Below are positions 1-13,300 of a DNA stretch of 64,000 bases, piece after piece. Source of the DNA: Nectonema munidae (lineage: Eukaryota > Nematomorpha > Nectonematoida > Nectonematidae). A program made the translations under genes and the position numbers. The stretch is taken from NCBI GenBank assembly GCA_030549495.1, contig JAUIRK010000003.1:186001-250000 (forward strand), read 5' to 3'. The notes below the pieces were generated by a model. It made no database searches, had not been told where the DNA came from, and saw only the letters and a program-made list of their open reading frames with translations. Position 1 is the first letter of the stretch, and every line of letters begins with the position of its first letter.

Positions 1-1163
1 TTTATTAAACGACAGGTTTTTATATTAGTCTTGTTAATTTTAAATTTGTATGCTCCAACACATCATCACTTTGGCATTCATTGGATATTACAAACGTTCA
101 GATGTTTTGAAATATTTTTTATTTATTTGTATTATTTCATTATTGACGACCAATACGCTCATTTTTTAATTACGTACAACTAAGCTTACTTCATTGAGAT
201 AAATAAATAGAAGGATACGACTTTCAACTTGATACTAGTCCTCTTGGTACCCTACTGCACTTGGTTCATCCTTAATATATCTTTCTTCGACGTCTAACAA
301 ACCACCCTTTCTTGGTCATTTTTGGGCTATAATTTTTGCAATTTATGTCTTGAACATCGTTGGAAAATCGCATGATGTCGTTGACTCTGATCCGAAATTT
401 ATATATTTTGTATATAATATATATACTCATATAAATATGAGTCAAGATGTAGAAATTTTGAAATTTTAATGTTATGATAGAACTTCAAATGTACGATTTC
501 AAATTATACCAAAATAGTGCGATATTTTAAATATACATTTTTGGAGAATATGTACAAAAATGAACACAATTATTGATCAAATGGTTATAAAGCGAGCTTA
601 ATCTTTTCTTATCAGACTTAGAAGCTGAAAATAAAAACTCAAGTAAGCAAAGTTCCTTGATTTTGAATGTTGCACTTAGATAACATTCATTATCCTCCAC
701 GAACTTAAATGTTAACATGCAATTAACAATGCCCATTGGCTTTTGGATCTTCACGAAAACTTATGATCACCATTAATTTTTTTCTGTTGTTCGGGTTTTC
801 TTGTGTCTATTGTTGCATTTTAATTCTGTTTCTACTTTGTTTCACCAATAAACTTTATTTATTAATTTATTTAATCGACTGCTAGCAAAAAGATACTTTT
901 ATTCAACTCAAAATATTTACAAAGTTCACAACTCTACATTCGTCTTAGGGGATTATTATCTTTATTTCTTTTTCACAATCCATATTCTTCAAATTTCTTG
1001 ACATTGAAAAGAGGTTTTATCATGATATATGAAAAAATAACATTTAAATTTAATCATTAAATCAGGGACTGTTTTTGGTACTGAAACGGCATTGGCAAGA
1101 TTTTTATAATTGACATATCCGATAGTTACAATGAACCCCAACGTTATATCATATATATGAAAG
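1..1163. other. Flank/intron, no clear gene
   Basis: AT-rich sequence without a supported long ORF. A possible 27-nt microexon lies at 616-642. The stretch at 780-875 (Caccaataaactttatttatt followed by T/A-rich sequence) resembles the 3' tail of a LINE but has no coding support. Otherwise nothing seen. Confidence 0.4.
616..642 (+). CDS. Possible microexon of the giant gene
   Basis: A pyrimidine-rich acceptor (ttttcttatcag) and a consensus donor (CAA|gtaagc) bracket 27 nt that read, with one borrowed base, LEAENKNS. Phase is 1 in and 1 out, whereas the next proposed exon at 1164 is phase 0, so another exon would be needed between them. Composition fits the downstream coiled-coil protein, but the evidence is only two splice motifs. 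Confidence 0.25.
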
Positions 1164-1319
1164 TTGAATTATCATATTTTATTAAAAAAGGAAAATGAAG
1201 ATGGAATAAGCTTTGAATTGGTGAATATGAATACAAATATTTATCAGAGTCGTGCCTTGAAAATTGAAGACTTAATCGAATGGAACAGACAATTGAAAAT
1301 GTCAATCAAATCATTGAAG
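1164..1319 (+). CDS. Exon: coiled-coil segment
   Basis: 52 codons, phase 0 at both ends. The acceptor (atatgaaag) is weak and the true 5' edge may differ; the donor is AAG|gtaaaa. The peptide contains EDGISFELVNMNTN and IEDLIEWNRQLKMSIKSLK, an amphipathic helical stretch. This is the first well-supported coding segment in the window; it has no good start codon context, so the gene probably begins upstream. Confidence 0.55.
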
Positions 1320-4300
1320 GTAAAAATCACTTTATTTTTTCATTCATTCTTGCAATTTTTCCAGGAGTGCTTTTTGTTATTAATTAAGTAACAACTGAAG
1401 CGTATGCCTAGAAGTTTTCATGTATATTTTGCTTTATTTCTTAGTAATTTCGTTTAAAATTATTTAATTAATTAATAAAATTAAAATCAATAATAATTAT
1501 CACCAAATTATATATATAGGTTGCCTTTTTTATTATTTTGTCTTTTTTAGTTCTATTTTGTATTTTAGAAAGACAAAATAGAATTGAAAAATACAATATA
1601 GAACTAAAGTTGGTATACTTGGTCTTTCTCAAATGTTATTGCATTAAATAAGACATTGACTTTTGTAGAAATTATTTTTTAATGTTGAATTTTTGGATAT
1701 ATGTATCGATTTTTGTGAAAAAGGTTATCATACACGTGTGCATGAAATATTCTAGAAAGATTTTGTAAACTAATGAAGCTCCCTAAATTTAATATTTAGA
1801 TTGAATTATGGGCAACATTTTAATTAAGCAAATTTTGGAGAAAAAAATTGTAAAGGATGATATTGTTTACAATATTAATTAGAAATTTAAATTTTACTTT
1901 CACATTATTACATTAATATTCATCAATTTTATATAAGATTATTTTCAGGCATATTGATCGATGATTTGGTAATATCTTCCAATATTCAGATTACTAACAC
2001 AACGATGTCAAATGAAACATTGTTTTTAATACTTATAATTTTTGTCAAAGCGAAAAATTAAAAAACAAAATGACCCAAATATTTAATTATGAATAATTTA
2101 ATTTTTTAGAGTAAACTTTTAGGGTGGCAATTGATCTAAAAACGGTCCATCAATTTTTAAGCGCACTTAAATGCGCTGCAAGTAAATTTTTTCACTTGTG
2201 CAAGAATAAATAATAATTCCAAAGATAGTAAACACCATATTTTAACACACAGATTTTAAAACATATTTACACTAAATTCCTTATTTAATAAATCGTAGAT
2301 TCAAACTTTAGCTCTACATTCAAAATACCGCTTATTCTAGAGTTTTAATTTTCGATTTTTCACTTTACAAACTTTTTCAATAACAATTCTAAAAAAAATG
2401 TCTTTGTCTATGTACACCATGGCTAGAGCATTTAGTCCCTCTTCAGTCTTCAGCTTTGGAGTAATTTTTAATTAGTTTAGTTAACAACATTTTGTATAAG
2501 GCAAACACATTTAGATAGGGCTTATCTAAATCATTAGAAATCATAAAAGGAACTATTTCAGAACTTGATAGATAGTTATCGAAACACACTTCTTTGTAAA
2601 AAAATCTTTGAAAGATAAACTCTAGTCGAAAATAGTGTCATTTTGAATATCATCTTTATAAAACTTTGCAATGTTGTCAATTTTCTCTTTGTTAAATGTG
2701 TCTTCGTCATCGAAGGGTGCCGGTATCAAGCCCGAAAAATCTTTCAACACGCTGTGTAAGTCAGAAAACATTCATTAAAACTACTAAATTATTATTATCC
2801 AAAACAGTAAAATATACATTTCCTTTAAAATGCTCAATCCTGCTCTTATCACTTTCGTCTCTTCCATTTTCGTAGAAAAAACGCTTTTTTTCTCTGTTGT
2901 GAAATCTAATTCAACTAATCTTTATTTGTTTCATAGAACCAAGTCATTATCGTTTATATCTTTCTAAGGGGCACGCCTAAGCCAACAAAAAACCAGAGTA
3001 TATATATTTATATTTTATTTTTCAACGTTTAAAAAGAAATGATATTGTTTTCTTCTTTTTCGTATTTTTCCACAAAAACATCTCCTGGATTATGTGCAAT
3101 CAGAGAAAAAATGCTGTTTAAAGGTTTTTTGAAATTAAATAAATATAAATTTCTATCAATAATCATATATATAACAATCCCTAATTATTGAGACATAAAT
3201 ACAATTATATGCAGAACAGAGAGCAAAATATATACAGAATATAGATTATAAACCCATATGAAAAACGATATCTCTATTATATAAAAATTAGGAAATATGA
3301 TTCGAGGTTTATATCAAAAAATAGAGGTACTTAATAATATATTGGAAAAAAGGAAACTAAAATTAACGGGGAACAATAAATACCTGGGTATTGATCTTTT
3401 TATATCTTTTGTCCTTATGTTGAAATACACGGAAATTTTATAGGAAATTGAAAATTCGAACACATGCGTAATATAGAATAATACTAAATCTATTTTGCAA
3501 TATATCGATGCTATAGTAAAATTTATTATTATTATTAAGCAAAATCAAAGTACCATATGGAAAAAGATTAGGACACATAATAAAAGGCTGCAAACGACTT
3601 CTAAAAATCACCCCAACACTGAAAAATACAAGAACCTACGAATTTCGGAGAAATCCTGGAAAAGTTTGATTCAAAGTTTGAGATCGGAAGAGACTTTCAG
3701 TGAAAATTTTTGCAAGTATCATACGAAGTATAAAGAGGTAAGATAGACTCCTAAAAAAGTTGTGATCATTTAGTTTTCATTTAAAGTAGTCACTATTCAT
3801 CATCCACAATTTGCAGAAAGGCATTTTTCCTTAACGCAATTAAGAACTTAAAATTATCTGAACAACTAACTAACAAATCAATGACCATATGAGTAACTTA
3901 CTCAATAACTAGCCGGTTAAGTAACTCAATATTTAACTAAATAATATCAATCAATTCAACTGCCAATTCAACTAACTTATTAATAATCAAAACATAAGTT
4001 TTAAAAATTATAAAACAAGCAAATTGTAATTTAGTTTAATTTAAAATTTTTCATTTAGGAAAAAGTAAGTGAAGATAAATCGAAACATCCAAGACCCATA
4101 TGTTATAGGGGAGTCATTCCCTAATCTCTAGGTCCCATTCTAAGATCAAAAATTAGCAACCTTCTCTTGCAAACATCTTCAAATTTTTTTCCATCTATGA
4201 AAATTACAATGATATATTTATGAATGGAATAAATTTATAGAAGTCTGATAAAATATATTTTACATTTGGAAAAAGTTAAAATAATTAAAAACTTTGAAAA

Positions 4301-7300
4301 AATAGCTAATGAAAAACTACTTTGAAAAATGCAAGATCAAATAGTCTCTAAAGTATTATTAATGCCCTTTCTTGCTTTTAACGTTTGACTTCATTTCCGA
4401 ATGTTTAAAGAATAAGTTTTTCAAAAGGTTACCCCGTTTTGTGTAAAACGTGATTCATTAAATACATAATTTAGTGATATTTCGCCTCACCCAGGTTTCT
4501 TCTAACGATAAGAGAAAACAGAATTAATTGTGTTGACACTTGTTATTCTCTCGTTGTTTGAAGAAGTCCTAATGTGCTGAAATTTTACCTAATTGTGCAT
4601 TTCATGAATAAAGTTTTTACATAAAACCGCTTGCTCTATTTGTTTACAACTTTTTGATGACCCTTTAACATAAAATGTATACAAATTTTTCCATAATTAC
4701 TTAATACCATTTTAAGGAAAGATAATTTATCAAAGGTGTTGCAAATGCGTTTGATATAATAATATGCCTTATAATTAAGAAGTTATAAATATCAATAACA
4801 CTTTATTTTTTGCGAACGCATAAAACTTGAATGGAAATTGTGGAAAAGACTTTAAAACCATAATTCTATATCTACCTCGTAAAATGCGATTGAACACACT
4901 TTTCACTTGTATATATTCTGTAGTTGAAAGAGTTGATGGAAAAAAGTTATCGCTTGTACAGAAGTTATGCCGAGAATACAAACTACGAAACCTTGGTCAG
5001 GATAAAGGAGAAACACTTTGAAAGTCGAAAAAGTAATTTCTATATCTTAGCATGATGATGCGATTTTTCAATTAAAAACCTTTTTATTAATCCTTTTTTC
5101 TCATTTCTTGGATATAGAAATTTATAAATATGAATCCGTCTGCATCTCAAGAAAGCATTTTATCTCTTTCTTCACTCAAATTTTGTAAATTTGTAAATGG
5201 TGTTTTCATTGCTCTTCAACACATTGAGTAAAGTTTGAATGATAATTGAAAAGTTGTAAAAAATATGGCAAAGCGCGCTCCAAAGTCACATGCAGCAACT
5301 TTGAATTTTTAAGCGAAAACGATGCAATCTTCTAATTTTGACAACAACAAAACGTAAAAAATGGATGCACAAAATTCTAAATTTTACCCGCTTTTGCGTT
5401 TAATTACACAAAAATTTAGTGAAAACTGACATAATAAGTATAACACAAAAAGAGAAAAATTGGTAAACTTTAAACGCTCATTTTGTATGTATTTCTGCCT
5501 CCCAAGTCAACGCTTTTGGCGTGTTTTGTCTCTAAATTCTTTCTTTCTTTCTTCTCATTATTCAAAAAAGATGAAATGTATAATCTTTCAAAAAATAATT
5601 TTAAAGATATTGTAAATTTTATAGGTATTTAAATCTACTTTAGTTTGATGAGTTTGAGAAAATTAAAAAGAAAATTTAAATCATTTGATTTAATAATAAA
5701 GAATAAAAGGAAATGACACAACAAAAAATTCATTTGGGAATAAAATTAAAGAAGCCTTCATTCTTAAAAGGATGAATTTTTTCTTTCTTTTTGTATCTTC
5801 AAGGTGCTTCAAGTAAAATTACTTCCAGCTAATTAATAAAATTGTAATGTTTTTTTAAATTAGCATCATAATTAACTTATGATTTTTGATGTTTTGACGC
5901 ATTTAATGAAGTATTGAAAAAATTACTTAGATTTTATTAATTGCTTGAAGTGTGACTTCAATAATAATAATAATAATAATAATAATGTATCCTTATATTA
6001 ATTATATTCTTTGAAAATTCAAGATTTTTTTGTAAATATTTCCGTCTTTTGAATTCACATGTTTTTTGCTTAAACCAGTAAAGAAATTTATAAAAAAGAT
6101 TTATTCTAAGTCACTTTAATAAATTTTTCCCATTTTTATCAAAAAATATCTCTAAATCTTTTTTTAACTACCAAAAACAATTTTTAAATTTTATGTTTTC
6201 CAACTTTTTTTCAAAAATTTCAGCGTAGCATCAAATTTCTAATTGAATGTAATAATGAAAAATAATTTTGGGTAATGGAAACCAAATTTATAAATTTACT
6301 CTAACTCAATATTTTCTAGGGTTTTTATAAATAATTATATTATTAAAAAACTTCACTAAAAGTCTCTACTATTTAATAATATTTAGCATTCATAAACATA
6401 CAAGAATAAAACTAAGATCAAAGCTTGCAAAAATAGATTTTATCTCCAAATTTTATTTTTATCTAAAGTAAATATAGCATAGATGGCTAAAATTCATAAA
6501 GAATTTAAATGTATTCATATGCTCATTAACTCAGTTTTATTAAATATAACTATGCAATTTTTTTTAGTTTTGATAAAATTAGTTCAAAGATTTGCCGCTG
6601 AAAACTGTGAAATGAAGAGATTGGCTTTGAAAGCCTTCAATCCTACTTCTGTGTATGCCAATAGTGCAGTTTGTAAAAAGCAAGCGATCAAGGACATCAC
6701 TACCAAATTTGCAAACATACAAAGCCAGTCTGATGAATTGGAAGTTTTGTGGCAGATAAAACTCCAATGGCTGAATCACGAATTAGTAGAAAACAAAGGA
6801 ATACCAGATGAAAAAAGAAAACCTATAACTAAAGAGGTATTTTATATTCCAACTAAAATAAACTTTCATCATCCATTCATACACAACCCATTTTTACAGT
6901 TATTTATCACACGACACTTAATAACTGAACATATTTTAGTCAAATCTTCCTTATCACTAAATAAATTTTTCAATTATTTTTATTGATTTTTAAACATTAT
7001 TTTAATTTTATTTTACCCAAAAGAATGTCACTTTGGCCCCAAAACGACTAAATATTTTTTAACAAAACGAACAAGAGCGTCAATTAACGCAAAATGATGA
7101 AAAAAAGTTACAAAACAATTCAAATAAAAAGATTTAAAATGTAAATGTTTTTCAAAAAAGTTAAGATTAAATATCCAGTGATAAATGATCTTGTGATTAA
7201 TAACAAATTATCTCATCTCCCAATTTAGAAGATAAAATTTGATTTTGAAAAAGTTAGTGAGGCAGAGAAATTAAAATTTAATGACCAAAATTTATTTAGA

Positions 7301-10300
7301 TGCATTTGACAGGTTAAAGACAAGTTCAGATGAGGATGTTATAATTGTTGACTAAAACTTAAAACTTTTCTCAGATTAAAAATTCAATTGTTTTATTCTG
7401 TCAATTAAATCAATAATTTAAATTTGGGTCAAAAATGTATACTTTTGTATCTTATTTATTAAGATTGTGTCGTAATTGCGAGTGTATCTCGAATAAATTT
7501 CATATTTTTTCTTACAAAAATTGAAAAAATATCTGTGGAAAAACAGAAATTTCAAGGATCAAAATATTTTCTTCCAAGTTTTTGTGATATGATACAGTGA
7601 TTTGTGAAAAAAACAAAATTGTTAAAATAGATTCAAAAGTTCAACTTTTTATAAATATTTTACGTTAATTGTATATAAACCTTAGGCGTTTTTTATTTCT
7701 CTGGTCTGGAATCATGTTTTTCTAACATCATCTTCCATATATTTTAAGTGTATTGAGTCAAATGAAGAAGTTATAATGATAATTAAAGCAAGAGAAGATT
7801 CAAACTCAAAAAAGCCCGCCAAAGATCACCTGTCAATCAAAGTTAAGGTTGATATTTCTTTATTCTAAAGTGTATGTATTATTTAACAGAATATAATTTT
7901 TCACTCTTCCGGAAACATTTTATGTCATAATTTAAAGTACAATACAAAGGAAATAAAAATCTAATACCTTTTTTACTCAATATCATTTTCTCTTACATGA
8001 TATTCTTGAGTTTTTAATTATATCAACTGTCAAGATTTTTTCCTGACATCACGGTCTGACAGTTATTTTTCTTTACCAAAGTCAAACGGCCAATCATATA
8101 AATATTTCCCACAAATTATATTAGTTATTTATATCAAGAAAAACACTTTTCCTTAGTCATGAAGTTTTCGAACTAATAACTTTATAGAGAAGACAAAAAT
8201 TTATTTATCAGTAAATATGTATATAAATATATCAAAGATTAAAAAATAATAATAAATTCAAATATTGGTTACTTTGACTTCAAAAAGTTAGATAGCATAT
8301 CAAGTCTCATGCTTTATTTTAAAAATAGTGTTAAAAAAGGAGATTTCTGTTCTTTTTTTTTGAAAACGGTACAATACATGAACATTTAACTCGAAAATAT
8401 AAAAAGTTTCACATCCCTAGGTCTAATTTCAGAAGTATTTTGCTTAATACTTTGCATATTATGAAGAAATATTTTGACAAACTTGATATTACTAATGTAA
8501 AATGTTTCAAAAAATCAATCAAAAAACTTTTATCATAATGTTTCATAATATTTTTTTCATCCGTTAGTTTTCTTTTCAACTAACATACATACATATATGT
8601 ATAATGTAAATATAAATATAATAGTATGTTAATATAACCTTTATTATATAAATTTATATACGCATAGCTTGGCAGCCTTCGTTTTGTTTTTTGTTGTTAT
8701 CTTTATTTTATTGATTCTTATACTCACTCAAACTTTTGTAGATTATCTTTTATTTCATGTTTTCTTCTTTCTCCTGATCTTGAATTAGTCTTCTCGTTGG
8801 ATAATCAATAAATCTTTGACACACTCCCCTTTAACATAACAATAGACGCTTCTTTTTAACTGCTTCAATTCACACCTTCACCTTTCCAATTTCAAAAGAG
8901 CCTTGGTCGTTACTCAAACCTGTTGGACCTCTGAATCCTCCTAGAACTTTAATTTTCTGTTACATTTAATGTGTGCATGTTCCTTACATATGAGAATAAA
9001 AATCAATCAATCAATTCAAAAAGAAAGAATCTAATTTTAAGAGATCCAGCAAATTTAACAGAATTAGTTTTTCAACAAAAGAAACAGTCAAGATGAGCAG
9101 GAAAAACAGGTCTTCTTGTTACATTCAGCATGGCTTTCATATTCAGATAAGTTTTGAACTTTAAACTTTTTCATAAAAGAGCAGCTAAATCCTTGTATTT
9201 TTCATGAAATAACGGTGATTTGTATCTCACTGATTGTTCGGAGAGCTTGAGCCTATAGTAAGATTTCACTAAAGTAAAATAATTTCTAAAAAAATAATTT
9301 TCATTTTGAGCGTAGGTTATTAAACTTTCAAATAAGTAGTGCGAATTTGAGTTCAAGTTTTCAAGTAGAAAACTGCTCATCTTTTGCAAGTACGAGTCTT
9401 TAAAGTTTAGCAATTCATACTTTTTAAACAAATGGTTTGTCTGAGAAAATTTCTTGACATTAAAAACTACCCTATTCGAGAGGCTTAATATTGGAATGAG
9501 CATAATTAAATAAACTATTATAATTCAGATGAGGAAGAAAAATAGTTTTATATAAAGGAAATTTTTTTTGCATACTTGATTACCCCGCTTATTATCTTAT
9601 ATATTTAGCTTTATAGATAAAAATGCATTCACGTGATCATGAAAAGAACTTGTTAACAATATTTTTACCACTGATTTGAAAAAGTACAGGATAAATATAA
9701 ATTTTTTTCGATACACTCTTTGTATTAGTCCTATTTTTGTTTAAAGTTAAGCCTTTAGTACCAAACCATTTGTAAAACTTTTCCAAGTTTTGGAAGACAT
9801 TTTCTCATATTTAAATCATATTTAGAAAATATTTGAATTTTTTTGCAAATCATACATAAATTCTGTGAAAAACAAAGGACCTAAAATTGATTTTTGTGGT
9901 ACACCACTTGTAACACACTTTATATCGGAACATATGTTATTCAAACTCTTGTCTATTTTTCAAATAGCAAGACATAAAAATACAGGTTTTTTTCAGAAAA
10001 GCCATATTTGAAAGATTTATCAATCAAAAAATAATGCAAGATGAAGTAAAATGCATTTGATAGATCGAGGAAGCTAACTTCAGCATCATCAAAACACAAC
10101 TTTATCAATCAAAAAACTATTTAGCAGTTCAGTTAGAAAAATTCTTTTGAAAAGCAAATTTTTGTTTGAAGTATAAAATATTTCGAGTGAAGTAATTTGG
10201 AATTTACATGTGAAAAAATTTTTCAAATTTTTTGAGAACGTTTGAATAATTGAGATTGGGGATGGTAAAGTCATTGGCTTTTTATAACCTGGAATCACTA

Positions 10301-13300
10301 TATTAAGTTTTAGTGTAGACGGAAAGACAGAAATACTTTTTCTTCGTATAAATAAACTTGTGGTAACTCTTAAATTACAAACTTTTGACTTTACATTTTA
10401 TTTCAAATGAATTTTAAATTTTTATACTTTCTAATTCATTAGAAAGAGTTTTTTGATAAAATTTACACAGTTTGATTTTATGAACATTTTGTAAATTTTA
10501 TTGATTTTAAATAATATATAAACTTTTCTTTTTCACGAAAAATAAGCAGAATTTGTGAGCAAGACTTTGAATTCACTAGTATTGTGAGTTTGTTCTGATA
10601 AGTTTAGAAACGAAGGCGGAAGAGAAAGCTCTTTCAGTTAATAGGAAGCTAAAGTTACCATCTCAAGTTTCCTGAAGACAGACTATATCAATGTTTTTAT
10701 TTTTTTTAGAAATGAAAAAGCCTAAAAATATTAAAATCTCGTCAAACTTACTCTTGAGCGATTGAACATTTAGACTCACATTGCTGAGATTGTTAAGTTC
10801 AATGAAATCACAACTATTCAAGGAGTTATCATTAAAAAACATGAACAATCAATATTGAAATGGTTGTTGTTGAAAAAGGAAATATTTTCTTGAGTTAAAA
10901 TATCATCATAAGTTTAACTACTTATTCTAATCATGATAAGTCGGGTTCATTTTGACTTTATTTAGTTCTCTTTCAATAAGAGAGCATCTAAAGCTTAGTG
11001 ATTTAAGACTTTGTATCTAAGTGACCTGCAATTTGAACAGCAGAGGTCATCTCTTCGTACAAAATTTACCATTATGGGATTCAGTGCAATATCTACAAAC
11101 TGGATATCTGGTACGTTTCGAAGCTATATGACAAATTAAGCAACAGCACTGTTCATAAGAAAAACGTGGATAATCTTTCTTATGTAAGAGAAAACAAAAA
11201 ATTTTCTACCTAGGAGTTTTGTATCTTTAGAAAATATTAGCTTGAAGTAATCTCCTTCTTAATTAAATTTATTGATTTTTCCATTTTTTAGCAAAATAAA
11301 GTTAAATACAGGTTTGTCTAAGTTTAAGTTTGAAAAGTATAAAAAAACTTCCAAAGTTTTTAACTTTGGAATTAATTACCAAGTTTATTGGTAAAAACTT
11401 GGTAATTAATTACCATTTTAAAGAATTGAGTAGTTCAGGTTTTGAGCACATCGCAATAAAAATTATTGAGAAAGGATTAACAAAATAGAAACATTTTTCC
11501 TTGTGCGATATATGAACGATAGTCTGTGGTTATGGAAGTTGGGAATTTAAAATACCGTTTGACAATTGACAGCTTAAATCATTATATTATTTACACATTT
11601 CTCAAAATAAAAGAAATTCTTCGTTAAGTCAAATTTTATGAAGAAATTTATGAAGTTTGAAAACGTATTTCTTGAAAAGTGAATTCGATGTATTGTTCAA
11701 TGAAATAAAATAATTTGTCTAATGCACCGTTTAAAAATATCACCTTTATCAAAATTTAATATGTAATTTTAGTATCATAATATCATATAAACAAAAGGAA
11801 TTTTATTATTGCATCCAAAGGTACAATAATAGGGAAATTATCTGTTGATAAAATTTGAGATTACGTTTCAAAATCTAGTAAGGCAATGCTTTGTACAATA
11901 AAAGTTATTTAAGCTAGAGCTAGAAATTTTAACCACCGGAGTATTTGTCTAGACGATTTCCTAAGAAGAAATTTTGATGAAAAGTAAATTGTTTTCTTTT
12001 AACTAATTAGTTAACGTAACTAACCTAATTATGATTTTTCTAGCAAAATTTTCGCGGCTAACATCTTTAATTTAAAAACAATTTTTTTCCTTAAACTAAC
12101 TAACAAATTAATTAATCAAATAAATTAATATTTTACATTTTTCTTCTTTTAATGTCTTTATTTTGCTAGATAATAGACAATGCAAAAATATAGGAATACA
12201 ATTCTCCTGTAAGAAAAAAAATATTTTTTTGCAATTCTTTGCGGAATATCTGTGACAAAACGGGTAAACCATTATATTATGTGCATATAAATAAAAGGGG
12301 TAATTTTTTAAAGGTGAGTTCTTAAAATAAGCTCGATTTCAAATCTAAATTATGCTAATCTAGGAAAAAAATGAATAGACACACCGAAAGCGAAATATGA
12401 CTTTTTAAAATAGTTTGTTGCGAATGATTTTATTTTATTTTTTAGAGTAGAGTTATAATATATTTGCGTCAAATTTGAAGTTTGTGGTGCTAAAATTTGT
12501 AAAAGATGAGTTTGATATTATTTAATTGCCAATATATTTGAGTTTATACATGACATGGCATATCTTTTAGGTTTAAATTGATATTTTTTAGAAACTGGAA
12601 GAAAATGTATCTGAGATTATGCAAAGTATTTTGAAGTATAGAGCTACATATGAAGAAAAGAATCAAAAACAAGAAAGTAGCACACAAACCACGTATCCTT
12701 GTTCTGATCGAAGATCAGAATGCTGCGTTCAAGATTTTAAACTCTGCGAACAAGTAATCCATTTTGATATTTCATTCAATAGGAGAGAGTTGATCTCATT
12801 TTTCTCTTTAGAAACGCATCTTGTTCACTAAACTTTAGCTGATAAATGTGATATTGAACTTATTTTATGAGGGTTTGCAAAAGATATGAAAAGCAAGCAA
12901 TTCCTTTACTTGTCAATATTTGCTAAATAAGATATAATGCTTTTCTTACTTTTTCACTCTGCTATATTTCAAGCATTAAAAATAGAATTTTCAGGAATTA
13001 TTTTCTTTGCAGAATTTATATAAACAAAGTAAGCGAATTACTAAATAAGTTTTGTAAAGGTAAATTTACCTATAAGTGTCCTAATCGCACCTCTTATTTG
13101 GAAATAATATAAAGAATGCCTGATGCGGAATTTCAAACATCTAGAATCTTTATATACGCCATTGTAAGAGAGATTTTGAAAAAGTATCGTTTTTAAAGCA
13201 ATTTTTTTATTCTAATTTAATCTTTATCGAATCAATTTTACTTGACTTTATATTGAAAATCAGAATATTTTGAAAAATCCAAAAATTATTTCCATTTTTA

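Noticed and set aside
6483-6567. Upstream part of the open frame before exon 6568
   Set aside because: Ends in a T-run and AG acceptor; composition is intronic, and the phase of exon 4924 fits the acceptor at 6567 or 6582.
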